A stretch of 9,302 bases of DNA from Bryobacterales bacterium (GCA_020853155.1 JADYZL010000463.1:1-9302), one strand, 5' to 3'. Positions 1 through 7,417 are shown, counted from the first letter of the stretch. Notes: generated by a model not told the origin, from the sequence alone. Made by a program: numbers and translations.

Positions 1-485
1 GAGCATTCGCCTCGAGGACGACCGGGTGGACGCCTTCCTCGCCCGCATGGAGACCGGGGAAGCGAAGGCGATCTACAAGAAGCGAGCACCGCTCGCCGAG
101 TTCCCCAACGCTTGGTTGAAGACGAAACTGAACTGGGCGAGAGTGCGGTCGAGGGGGCTGAAACGAGTGAGCGCGGAAGCGATCTGGCCGGCTCTCACGT
201 ACAACCTGCAGCGCTACCTCGCCCTCACGAACCCCACGCTCCAACCGGCCTGAATCCGGGCCCCGCTGAAGCCGAAATCCACCCCAAAACCCCGTATTGA
301 GCCTCCCTACGAGCCCCTGACGCGATTCGCGATTGAGAACCGCGCGAGCGGTCATGATTTGGCGAAATCAGAACCGGAAAAACCCGAAATGGCGAGTTTC
401 TTTAGAATCACCGGGGTCCAGACCTGGGTACTACCGGGAAAACGGTTATTTCACGACTTCCTGTCCCCGAATTGTCCCCGAATTC
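1..485 (+). repeat. Left arm of inverted repeat flanking the cassette
   Basis: Positions 1-485 align in reverse complement with 4609-5093. The position pairs sum to 5094 at every point checked between 1 and 470, so the arms are collinear without a net indel. The match covers the transposase 3' end (to 253) and continues through about 215-230 bp of non-coding sequence, where identity falls noticeably. It ends in a CTGTCCCCGA tract at 461-470. The inner edge is approximate, because the copies diverge within short CCCCGA repeats. Arm centres are about 4.6 kb apart. The repeat probably runs further left outside the window. Confidence 0.85.
2..253 (+). pseudogene. IS1182-like transposase, C-terminal fragment (left copy)
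   Basis: This is the last 83 codons of a DDE transposase, open at the window edge and ending in TGA at 251-253. The reading frame runs in from position 2, so the internal GTG at 26 is not a start. The protein contains a stretch reading YKKR-APLA-E-FPNAWL-K, close to the Y-(2)-R-(3)-E-(6)-K signature around the last catalytic Glu of IS4/IS1182-type transposases. A basic RVRSRGLKRV segment and an AEAIWPALTYNLQR tail follow, as is typical of the IS1182 C-terminus. A second copy lies in opposite orientation at 4841-5204 and is about 94% identical over 253 bp by hand alignment (16 mismatches). Whether a complete transposase exists to the left cannot be seen. I call it a remnant because its partner is truncated. 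The family assignment comes from memory of family motifs. Confidence 0.7.
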
Positions 486-560
486 GAATTGTCTAGCCCA
501 TAACCACATCCAACCTCCAGGGCAATTACGGCAACAGCATCTGTGCGTGAAGTGGATACC
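254..560. other. Gene-free stretch between transposase remnant and ietS stop
   Basis: No supportable gene lies here. Positions 254-485 are the non-coding 3' flank of the IS remnant, shared with the right arm. Positions 486-560 are unique and lead to the stop codon of the - strand protease gene (561-563). There is a small AT-richer repeat cluster at 468-490 (CCGAATT, CCGAATTCGAATT). I see no clear stem-loop with a T-run to terminate the ietAS transcript. Confidence 0.6.
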
Positions 561-3140
561 CTAACCCGTTGTGATCTCTACTTGAGCCCTTATTCTGCTT
601 TCAACCTCGTTGTAGACCGCAATCGTCGAAGTAGCCTCGACCTCCAATGAGACAACGAGTGCAAAGGGCGTAGGCTCGTCTAGCTTCCCAGCGTCTGCCT
701 TGCAATTGACTTGAATCGATAGGTTGGTTCCATCGAGGAACGCTTTCGCATCGGTCCCAGCAAACACCCGGTGCTCAACCGTACCGCGTTGGGCGGTTTT
801 GGCATCCACACCGATTGTCTTGGCCCCTAGTTGTTCGACCGGCACACTCAGGTAGAGTTGTGCCCGCCGATAGTTCTTGTGGCGCTGGTTGGGGCTGGTG
901 AGCCATGTGAGCGTCGTCGTCAATCGCCGATATTCCTTCACCGCACTGAGAGCTGGCGGAAGCGGGAGAAAAAAGACCAGACCTTCCTGGTCCCTGATTT
1001 CGCCCCAACCAATTACCGTAGCCCTCTGATCCGAAGCTGAGAGGCAACGATCAGGAGAAACCTCGCCGAACCCCAGGAACTGTCGCTTCGTGCCAACTGC
1101 CTCGCGCCAGTCAGCATTCTGCAGAGCGAACGCCTTCTCGATAAGCTGACTCGCTTCTTCCCACGAGGCACCATGCACTATGAGCGATTTCAAAATCACA
1201 GCCCAAAACGGGTCAACGGGAATCTCCGCTGCTAGAACCTGTGGGGCTTGATTGAGCCTTTCAAGAGCAAGAGCTAAGTAACGCGTGGCCAGAGCGGCTG
1301 AATTGCTGGTTCCACAACAGTAGGCCACACGCGTGACTTCCATCGGCCCCACACCAGGAGCAGCAGCAAGTTGTCCCGGCGCGCTAGCAACGGGAGCCAC
1401 TCGAAATACTGTCGGCACATCCCCATTCCCCGCCGGTCGATAGTAGAACTGTCTTCCGCCAGGAAGAAGGATGTCCGGCTTTGTCGAGCGCCTGAAACCG
1501 CTCGCTACAGTCGTCAGAGGACTCGGGCCTCCCGTTCCATCGAGTAGGTCTACTCTCTGGCCTGCGGTAAAAATGGTGCACTCGTCACGGTGAGACGCTC
1601 CAACCGTAACCGCATTGATTGCCTCAGCCGGAGAGAGCGGTCGTCGTCGAAACTGATCACTTCGCATTGCCCGAAGAATCGCTATAGCGCGATCTTCGAC
1701 AGATAGCTGCTGCCACTCATCGAATGTTGAATCAACAACAATGTCGGACGTGCAGTTCCCCGCGCTGATAATGAACAAGAGGCGGTACTTCCAAGCCAGC
1801 CAATCGATAATCCTGGCGAGTGGACTTACATCTCGGTCGAATGGCCGGGACCTGTCACCAATTGAGAGGCTCACAATCCTTACCGAGGGTGCTACCGGGG
1901 CATTGCCTTCCTCTCCCTCCATCATTCGGCGAACTGCCCGATGGATTACATCAACGAGCAGCCTATTCGGCGGTGTGACTTCCTCTCGTCCAAAGGAGTC
2001 CGGCTGCAGAATTGGCCGCACGTAGACCGGCCTGGGCTGAGCGTTTGCAGAGCCGTTCAAGTCGCCAAAAAGCACAATCGACGACATCGCGGTCCCATGC
2101 AAATGCTGTCCCGGCTGGTAGTGCGATGCATGGTCATCTGGGTCATCCAGAATGACTCTGCCTTGGAGAGCTGCGTGGTTCGCAAGCGGAACTCCGTCCA
2201 AGATCGCAGCTACGGGGTCCCCTTGTGGAGCAGCGGCTCCTGTCAATTTCTGGGTCAGATCGAACGTGGTCACTTCAGGCTGAACCAGCCGAAATCGAGA
2301 TTGGGCCTGTGGTCGAAAGAACATCACGCCTTCCGCCATCAGGAGCTGGGTGTATTTCTGTTGGGCGAGCTGAGAGAGAAGTGCCTCGATATAGGCAGAT
2401 GGCACCTCTATCAGCAAGGCGTGATACCGGATGTCCTCAATTGCACATGAGCTGAGCTCGCGGCCCTCAACGGCTTCTACTTGAGCCCGAACCTCCCCCG
2501 CGAGAGAACTTCTTCGAGTCGCATCGTTTCTGAACCACAGTTCGATCTCGAAGACGCTCGTGCCCTGTCCGCCCTTTACTTCGATGTCTTCACGCCAAAA
2601 CTCGAGAATGCCTGTTTCAGAAATCCTGTCCGCTGCGCCCCATCTTCGGATGTCCGAAAGATTGATGAAGAGCCTCTTGAAAGGGCCGAAACCTCTCGCC
2701 GCCCGCTTGTTGGGTTCGGCTAGCCACGCTTGCCAGAGCGACAACAGGGAGTTCATCGCCTGCTGGTTTGTGAACACGGCGTAAAGACGATGCGGTATTC
2801 TCTTCTCGGGATCTTCCTCATCGGCAAATCCATCGGTAGGGTCAGCATCGCCCAAGTCGATGTCAGCCAACCATTCTAGGCCCGGTATCTTTGATACAGC
2901 CTCAGCGATTGCGTCGATGCTTTCCGCGAGAGTCTCCAAGACGATCACCTGTTCGGGTTCTGTGCCTTGAATCGTGGGTTGGAGATTTTGGAACGAGCCA
3001 GCAATTTGCTGAAACTTCTGTTCTAGCCTTTGACGCTGTTGACCGGGTGTTGGCCGTGAGAAGCGACCTCCTCCGCCGCCGAGTCTGGCCTTCGGCGCGC
3101 GAGTTGGTCTGGGAAAAATGAGGAACGGGCGCTCTGCCAT
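561..3140 (-). CDS. ietS: IetS-like subtilisin family (S8) serine protease
   Basis: This 859-aa protein has no signal peptide or membrane segment, so it is probably cytoplasmic. Residues 1-300 form an N-terminal region without a recognised fold, starting with a basic, glycine-rich segment (GGGGGRFSRP, 21-30) and then a Gln-rich helical stretch. The subtilase domain spans about 305-640. The catalytic triad is visible as Asp315 (AAILDG), His348 (HLHGTAM) and Ser612 (CCGTSNSAAL), with oxyanion-hole Asn462 (IISAGN). The codon for Ser612 was verified at 1305-1307. Residues 640-859 are a C-terminal extension of beta-strand-like segments. The protein is much longer than secreted subtilisins, and the usual GTSMAAP reads GTSNSAA. 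The ATG lies 12 bp after the stop of the AAA ATPase gene, so the two are surely co-transcribed. A subtilase next to a small AAA ATPase is the defining layout of ietAS. The protease is regarded as the toxic effector, acting on an unknown target. Family call is firm; the ietS name rests on motifs plus context. Confidence 0.85.
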   Translation of the reverse strand: MAERPFLIFPRPTRAPKARLGGGGGRFSRPTPGQQRQRLEQKFQQIAGSFQNLQPTIQGTEPEQVIVLETLAESIDAIAEAVSKIPGLEWLADIDLGDADPTDGFADEEDPEKRIPHRLYAVFTNQQAMNSLLSLWQAWLAEPNKRAARGFGPFKRLFINLSDIRRWGAADRISETGILEFWREDIEVKGGQGTSVFEIELWFRNDATRRSSLAGEVRAQVEAVEGRELSSCAIEDIRYHALLIEVPSAYIEALLSQLAQQKYTQLLMAEGVMFFRPQAQSRFRLVQPEVTTFDLTQKLTGAAAPQGDPVAAILDGVPLANHAALQGRVILDDPDDHASHYQPGQHLHGTAMSSIVLFGDLNGSANAQPRPVYVRPILQPDSFGREEVTPPNRLLVDVIHRAVRRMMEGEEGNAPVAPSVRIVSLSIGDRSRPFDRDVSPLARIIDWLAWKYRLLFIISAGNCTSDIVVDSTFDEWQQLSVEDRAIAILRAMRSDQFRRRPLSPAEAINAVTVGASHRDECTIFTAGQRVDLLDGTGGPSPLTTVASGFRRSTKPDILLPGGRQFYYRPAGNGDVPTVFRVAPVASAPGQLAAAPGVGPMEVTRVAYCCGTSNSAALATRYLALALERLNQAPQVLAAEIPVDPFWAVILKSLIVHGASWEEASQLIEKAFALQNADWREAVGTKRQFLGFGEVSPDRCLSASDQRATVIGWGEIRDQEGLVFFLPLPPALSAVKEYRRLTTTLTWLTSPNQRHKNYRRAQLYLSVPVEQLGAKTIGVDAKTAQRGTVEHRVFAGTDAKAFLDGTNLSIQVNCKADAGKLDEPTPFALVVSLEVEATSTIAVYNEVESRIRAQVEITTG

Positions 3141-3152
3141 TCGTCAATCAGC

Positions 3153-4154
3153 CTATCTCTTTTGTTTCGGACGGTTGGCCGCCTGAGCACCTGAACGTGA
3201 CTTCCACCGTTGCAGCTTCCCAGTCAGTATGGAAGTCGCATCGCCCGACGGCAGGGACAACACATAGCTTCGGGCGACATCCGTCATGAAGTCTTCGACC
3301 TCTGAGAAATTGGCTCCCGTGAGTCTTCGAGCAACTGTTCTCAATTGCGCGCCCAGCTTTAGATTCATTCGGCTGGCTAGGCTCGCGAGGAACTCCTCGA
3401 TTTGCCCTGTTGATGGAGAATCTAACTCCATCCGAATTTGGAAGCGTCGCCATACCGCTCTGTCCAGTAGTTCAGGATGGTTGGTCGCGCAAACGACCGT
3501 TACATGAGACGGAAGATCGTCGATTTGCAGCAGCAAGGAGCTGACAACCCTCTTGATCTCACCGGTCTCATGTATGTCTCCTCGCTCTTTTCCAAGGGTG
3601 TCGAATTCATCGAAAAAAAGCACACACTGACGGGTGTGTGAATATTCAAACAACCGCCTCAGTCGTGAGGCGGTCTCTCCCAGGAAACTTGTTATCAGCG
3701 CATCATATCGGGCAACAACTAACGGGACCATTATCGCGTTCGCGAGTGCCTCCGCCAGGGAGGTCTTCCCATTACCCGGTGAGCCAGTGAGTAGAATGCG
3801 ATTGCGGGGACGAAGGTTATACGAGCGCAAAAGATCAGAACGATGATGTTCTTGGACGAATTCTTCGACCAATTGCCGGTTCCCGGCTGTTAGCACGATA
3901 TCGCTGAGAGTCTTCCGAGGGGTGATCTCTACCAAGACTTCTGGTTGCGAGGGGCCACGAATGGGAAGGACCTCTGCACGCGGCGGCGTGCCATTGCTCT
4001 GAATGTGCTTCTCTAGCTGCTCGGCAAGGACCATGTGCTTCTTGGCCCGCTCTTCCGCCGCAAGGGCCTCAACAGTCTTTCGGACCATAGCGCGATCCCC
4101 AGCAGTCGCAGCTTTGACCAATGACATCAGGAGATCAGATCTCGCCATATCCAC
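3153..4154 (-). CDS. ietA: IetA-like AAA+ ATPase partner of the subtilase
   Basis: This 333-aa protein has one classical AAA+ module. Residues 1-80 are a charged, helical N-terminal region (EERAKKHMVLAEQLEKHI, 34-51). The Walker A is GSPGNGKT (124-131). A pore-loop-1-like SFLGE (156-160) places aromatic Phe157 at the position used for substrate gripping in unfoldases. Walker B is CVLFFDEFD (177-185) with Glu183 as catalytic base. Sensor 1 is ATNHPE with Asn225, and the arginine-finger candidates are Arg236/Arg237 (DRAVWRRF). A GANFSEVEDF segment (280-289) occupies the sensor-2 helix. It is first in a two-gene unit with ietS. In the Ti-plasmid system the ATPase was described as antitoxin to the subtilase; here it may restrain, feed or unfold substrates for the protease. 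The start shown is GTG at 4154; ATG two codons in (4148) is equally possible, and neither has a good Shine-Dalgarno. Confidence 0.85.
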   Translation of the reverse strand: MDMARSDLLMSLVKAATAGDRAMVRKTVEALAAEERAKKHMVLAEQLEKHIQSNGTPPRAEVLPIRGPSQPEVLVEITPRKTLSDIVLTAGNRQLVEEFVQEHHRSDLLRSYNLRPRNRILLTGSPGNGKTSLAEALANAIMVPLVVARYDALITSFLGETASRLRRLFEYSHTRQCVLFFDEFDTLGKERGDIHETGEIKRVVSSLLLQIDDLPSHVTVVCATNHPELLDRAVWRRFQIRMELDSPSTGQIEEFLASLASRMNLKLGAQLRTVARRLTGANFSEVEDFMTDVARSYVLSLPSGDATSILTGKLQRWKSRSGAQAANRPKQKR

Positions 4155-4608
4155 ACGCTCATCGGGCTATTCTTGAAAACTCCAGGCAGGCCGACACTCC
4201 TGCCAGTTTCCACCAGCCTAGCATCCTCAGTGCTGTTTCACCACGCTCAGGCGGTTGATGGCTCAGTGCCCTCAGTAGTCAAGGCTGCGCGAAGCGCACC
4301 GGCCACGGCTTGGCCTTGACGGCGGTCTTCCCCTCAGACTGGGGCCGAAGGGGGGATGAGCGGCGGTCTGTCCATAGTGAAGTGGTCCCAAAAAGTGAGA
4401 CACGAAATTGGGGGAGATAAATTTTACTCGCGGATTTTGATTGCGCGAGCCGGTTGTTGTCTTCCACTCTGAGGATACCTGAGCGGAGGATAGGGCACGG
4501 CGGGGACGCAACCTGAGCGCCGTCTCGGGTGCCGGAATGGGGCGAGATAGCGCGAGCTGCTCCGCCCCTGGCCACGGATACGTATTCGAAACCGGCGAAA
4601 TCGGGGAC
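4155..4608. other. Gene-free stretch upstream of ietA, IS debris
   Basis: About 450 bp without a supportable gene. The first 110 bp must contain the ietA promoter, but I find no convincing -35/-10 pair there on the - strand. Around 4327-4350 a CTTCCCC ... GGGG-CC-GAAG bulged stem-loop is visible without a T-run, so I do not call it a terminator. Positions 4378-4402 look like an IS terminal repeat and are listed separately. Open frames crossing this region on either strand run on into the IS flank, have no family-like motif and are not called. Confidence 0.6.
4378..4402 (+). mobile_element. Solitary IS3/IS150-type terminal repeat
   Basis: This 25-bp stretch starts TGAAGTGGTCCCAAAAAG and ends GAGACA. 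It resembles the terminal inverted repeats of IS150-group IS3-family elements (TG, then CCCCAAAAAGTT, then GACA). No partner end and no OrfA/OrfB reading frame is visible on either side, so it would be an orphan end left after deletion or recombination. The resemblance is judged from memory of the consensus. Confidence 0.3.
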
Positions 4609-5093
4609 GGCGAAATCGGGAAATCGGGGACAGGAAGCCGTGAAATAACCCTTTCCCCTGCAGTACCCAGGTCTGGACCCCGGGATTCTACAGAAACTCG
4701 CCATTTCGGTTTTTTCGGTTCTGATTTCTCCAAATCAGGACCGCTGGCGCAGTTCTCGACCGCGAATGGCGTCAGGGGCTCGCAGGGAGGCTCAAAATGG
4801 GGGGGGTGGGGGCGGGTTTCGGCTTCGGCGGGGCCTGGGTTCAGGCCGGTTGGAGCGTGGGGTTCGTGAGGGCGAGAGTGCGTTGCAGGTTGTGCGTGAG
4901 AGCCGGCCAGATCGCTTCCGCGGTCACACGTTTCAGCCCTCTCGACCGCACTCTCGCCCTGTTCCGTTTCGTCTTCGACCAGGCGTTGGGGAACTCGGCG
5001 AGCGGTGCTCGCTTCTTGTAAATCGCCTTCGCTTCCCCGGTTTCCATGCGGGCGAGGAAGGCGTCCACCCGGTCGTCTTCGAGGCGAACGCTC
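4609..5093 (-). repeat. Right arm of inverted repeat flanking the cassette
   Basis: This is the reverse complement of 1-485, collinear over at least 470 bp. It includes the end of the transposase fragment (4841-5093) and its non-coding 3' flank (4609-4840). The inner tip holds three imperfect copies of a GAAATCGGGGA-like unit at about 4598-4631, more than the two in the left arm. This expansion blurs the precise boundary. The right element itself continues to about 5204, beyond the part that can be compared. Confidence 0.85.
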
Positions 5094-5204
5094 ACCGCCC
5101 GGCCGTGCTTTTCCATTTTGTTGTTGGGCGTGCAATGCCGGCGCATTTCGCATACCAGGCAGTTCTCGCGAGCCGCCCGCATGCGCGCCGCCCGCGCGGG
5201 CGGC
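4841..5204 (-). pseudogene. IS1182-like transposase, C-terminal fragment (right copy)
   Basis: About 120 C-terminal codons of the same transposase as the left copy, reading right to left with its stop at 4841-4843. Upstream of the shared part it keeps a C-LV-C-EMRRH-C cysteine cluster (about 5132-5161) of the kind found before the last catalytic Glu in IS1182 transposases, then the same YKKR...E...K signature. Tryptophan and leucine positions of the left copy are partly substituted here (for example WLKTKL to WSKTKR). The N-terminal three quarters, including the first catalytic Asp residues, is missing. The frame stays open into the hem promoter and the antisense of the next gene, so the upstream boundary of true IS sequence (set here at the palindrome, 5204) is an estimate. 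It is a dead remnant. Confidence 0.7.
5187..5204. promoter_or_regulatory. 18-bp perfect palindrome upstream of the hem promoter
   Basis: GCCGCCCGCGCGGGCGGC equals its own reverse complement. It ends 5 bp before the TATAAT box, so it covers the place where a -35 element would be. It could be an operator, or simply the GC-rich edge of the IS remnant. No T-run follows, so it is not a typical terminator for either strand. Confidence 0.35.
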
Positions 5205-5209
5205 AACGC

Positions 5210-5215
5210 TATAAT
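5210..5215 (+). promoter_or_regulatory. -10 box of the hem operon promoter
   Basis: A perfect TATAAT in otherwise very GC-rich DNA, 44 bp before the TTG start of the first operon gene. The predicted transcript start is near 5222, giving a leader of about 37 nt with a GGAAGGGG ribosome-binding site at 5239-5247. No recognisable -35 hexamer (TTGACA-like) or TGn extension is present. An activator, or loss of the original -35 through the IS insertion, are both possible. Confidence 0.5.
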
Positions 5216-5258
5216 TTGAGGAGAACCGGTTTGCGAGCGGGAAGGGGCGTATCGCCTT

Positions 5259-6077
5259 TTGCAGGAATCAAGCATTCTATGGCTGCGCGTAGCTGCCATC
5301 CTTTATTTTCCGGGGCTGATCGTTGCCCTGCTATCGCTCATCCGCCATCATCCGGGGCGGTTCCGGATTGCCTTGGTAAGCTTCCTGATGGGCGCCACGG
5401 TTCACCTGGTCGCCATCGCGGAAGAGGCGCTGGAGGTAGGCGCGTTTCCAGCGAATAACTTCTTCGAAGCCATCTCGCTGCTGGGCCTGGTGCTGGCGAT
5501 CGTGTTTCTCATCTGCCATTGGCTCTACCGTTTTGAGAGCCTCGCGGTGCTCATCATGCCGCTCGTGTTCCTGATGACGCTCACGGGCAGCACGGCGGGC
5601 AACAACCCATCGTTGCAGATGGGCGCCATGCGCGATGTCTGGCTCACCACGCACGTTGTCTTTATCATGCTCGGTTACGCGGGCTTGCTGATCTCGGCGG
5701 CGGTCTCGGTCTTCTATCTTTGGAAAGCCCGGCAACTCAAGCAGAAACGCCTGCCCGCGCAGGACGATGCGGTGCCTCCATTGATGACGCTCGACCAGAT
5801 TGTGGCTAAATCGCTGGGGTGGGGCTTTCTGGCGCTTACTGTCGGCCTGGTGCTGGGCATCATCTGGGCGTCCAACGAGAGCGGCACAAAGTGGATCTTT
5901 GAACAGCGCATCCTGATCGCGGTCATGACATGGTTCATTTACCTGGTGCTGGTGTTCCTGCGGATGGCTTCCGGCTGGCGGGGCGCGAGGGCGGCGATGC
6001 TGACGGTGGCGGCGCTGTTCCTATGCGGGATCACCTGGGTGACGCATTCCGGAGTGGCGGCGGTGTTGCGGCAATGA
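5259..6077 (+). CDS. hemX: CcsA/HemX-type cytochrome c assembly membrane protein
   Basis: This 272-aa integral membrane protein has about eight hydrophobic segments (roughly residues 5-28, 36-54, 68-90, 93-110, 129-153, 184-204, 216-235 and 246-266). It belongs to the CcmC/CcsA/HemX superfamily of heme-handling proteins. His132 (THVVFIMLGYAG) and His263 (WVTHSG) sit where these proteins place paired heme-ligand histidines; His50 is a third intramembrane candidate. The tryptophan-rich WWD signature of true cytochrome c synthases is weak (WASNESGTKWIFE, 203-214), which fits HemX better than CcsA. A gene of this type beside hemA is the rule in Firmicutes (hemAXCDBL) and common in Acidobacteriota. 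HemX is reported to modulate GluTR levels in Bacillus. The TTG start is chosen because GGAAGGGG lies 11 nt upstream and the frame is closed by a stop at 5217. Its stop overlaps the hemA start (ATGA). Confidence 0.8.
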   Translation: MQESSILWLRVAAILYFPGLIVALLSLIRHHPGRFRIALVSFLMGATVHLVAIAEEALEVGAFPANNFFEAISLLGLVLAIVFLICHWLYRFESLAVLIMPLVFLMTLTGSTAGNNPSLQMGAMRDVWLTTHVVFIMLGYAGLLISAAVSVFYLWKARQLKQKRLPAQDDAVPPLMTLDQIVAKSLGWGFLALTVGLVLGIIWASNESGTKWIFEQRILIAVMTWFIYLVLVFLRMASGWRGARAAMLTVAALFLCGITWVTHSGVAAVLRQ

Positions 6078-7417
6078 ATCTCTGGACCGTCGGCCTCAGC
6101 CATCGCACCGCCCCCGTCGAACTCAGGGAGAAGTTCGCGCTCGATTCCCGCGCGCTGCTCGAGGCCTGCCGGCGGCTGGGGAGCATGCCTGGCGTACACG
6201 AAGGGCTTCTTGTTTCCACGTGCAACCGCGTGGAGGTGATGGCTCTGCTCGAAGACGGGCGCGAGGGGAAGGATGCGCTGCTCTCCTTTCTGCTTGCCGA
6301 AGGCTCCGGATGCGCGCCGCTCGATGAGAAACACTTCTATGCGCTGCATGGGCGCGACAGCATCCGGCATCTCTTCCGGGTGGCGGCCAGCCTCGATTCC
6401 ATGGTGGTGGGCGAACCGCAGATCCTCGGCCAGTTGAAGGCCGCCTACGCGGTGGCACGGGAATCGGGCAGCTTGCACGGCCCGCTGGACCTGATGGTGA
6501 CGAAGGCCTTTCGCATCGCCAAGCGCGTGCGCTCCGAGACGGGCATTGGCCAGAGCGCCGTCTCGATCAGCTTCGCCGCGGTGGAACTCGCCCGGCGGAT
6601 TTTCGGCTCCCTGAAGGGCAAGCATGTGCTGATTCTGGGCGCGGGCAAGATGAGCGAACTCGCAGCACGCCACCTGCACCGTGCCGGAGCGGAGAACATC
6701 TACGTCACGAACCGGACGCACGAGCGCGCCGTGGAGCTGGCATCGATCTTCCGCGGGCAGAGCTTCCCCCACGAAGATCTGCCGAAACGGCTCGCGGAGA
6801 TGGATATCGTGATCACTTCGAGCGGCGCCTCGCAGCACATCATCACCAGGGAGTTGATGCGCAGCGTGATGGACACGCGGCGGCACCGGCCCGCGTTCCT
6901 TATCGACATCGCCGTCCCCCGGAACGTCGAACCCTCCGTTCATCAATTGGACCAGGTGTTCCTCTATGACATCGACGACCTGCAGAAGGTGGTGGAAGAG
7001 AACGTGAAGGGGCGCGCCGCGAAAGCCGATGAAGCGGAAGAGATCGTCCGCCACGAAGTGGAACGGATGCTTCATCGCCTCAAGGGGCGGGAGGCGGCGC
7101 CCGCCATTGTGGAGTTGCAGGAGCAATTGGAGCGCATCCGGAGCGCGGAGATCGGTCGCGTCCGGCGCAGATTGGGCACACTGACTCCGGAACAAGCAGA
7201 AGCCATCGATGCGCTCACGCGAGGGATTGTGAATAAGATCGCCCACGGACCGATATCCGAGTTGCGGAAGCACGCCGCCGACCCCGAAGGAGCGGAGATC
7301 GTGGAGATCCTCCGGCGGGCGTTCCGCATTGACGGGGCGGAACCTACGGATGACGGGGAAGCCGCCGGCGAACTCCCCGCCGAGGCCGTGGCGGCGGAAA
7401 GGGGACAACGCCCGTGA
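6074..7417 (+). CDS. hemA: Glutamyl-tRNA reductase
   Basis: This 447-aa enzyme reduces glutamyl-tRNA(Glu) with NADPH to glutamate-1-semialdehyde, the committed step of the C5 heme pathway. The N-terminus GLSHRTAPVELREKF (7-21) leads to the catalytic STCNR loop with Cys50 at the canonical position. The SLDSMVVGEPQILGQLK block (106-122) is the glutamate/tRNA recognition motif. The NADPH-binding domain starts at VLILGAGKM (GAGKM 189-193). A long helical dimerisation domain follows from about residue 300, with a VVEENVKGRAAKADEAEEIV segment. The last 30 or so residues are a low-complexity acidic/alanine-rich tail beyond the usual family end. ATG at 6074 overlaps the upstream stop by 4 nt, and upstream in-frame starts would lie inside hemX and add non-homologous sequence, so they are rejected. 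HemA is often controlled by heme-dependent proteolysis; nothing here shows that directly. Confidence 0.97.
   Translation: MNLWTVGLSHRTAPVELREKFALDSRALLEACRRLGSMPGVHEGLLVSTCNRVEVMALLEDGREGKDALLSFLLAEGSGCAPLDEKHFYALHGRDSIRHLFRVAASLDSMVVGEPQILGQLKAAYAVARESGSLHGPLDLMVTKAFRIAKRVRSETGIGQSAVSISFAAVELARRIFGSLKGKHVLILGAGKMSELAARHLHRAGAENIYVTNRTHERAVELASIFRGQSFPHEDLPKRLAEMDIVITSSGASQHIITRELMRSVMDTRRHRPAFLIDIAVPRNVEPSVHQLDQVFLYDIDDLQKVVEENVKGRAAKADEAEEIVRHEVERMLHRLKGREAAPAIVELQEQLERIRSAEIGRVRRRLGTLTPEQAEAIDALTRGIVNKIAHGPISELRKHAADPEGAEIVEILRRAFRIDGAEPTDDGEAAGELPAEAVAAERGQRP

Noticed and set aside
1941..2450. 169-aa open frame on the + strand within ietS
   Set aside because: It is antisense to the subtilase catalytic domain, with no motif and no ribosome-binding site.
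4327..4350. Stem-loop as a rho-independent terminator
   Set aside because: The stem is bulged and no T-run follows on either strand.
4272..5153. 293-aa proline/arginine-rich open frame on the - strand
   Set aside because: It runs out of frame through the transposase remnant and its non-coding flank. Low-complexity composition indicates an open-frame artefact of GC-rich DNA.
1..5204. A complete, active composite transposon
   Set aside because: The right-hand transposase is only a C-terminal piece, and no outer terminal repeats or target-site duplication can be identified. The layout resembles a composite element but cannot be shown to be active.
4766..5458. 230-aa open frame on the + strand
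   Set aside because: It is antisense to the IS fragment and runs out of frame into hemX, with no recognisable domain.
5930..6073. N-terminal extension of hemA to an upstream in-frame start
   Set aside because: It would overlap about 145 bp of hemX and precede the canonical GLSHRT start. The ATG at 6074 coupled to the upstream stop puts catalytic Cys at position 50.
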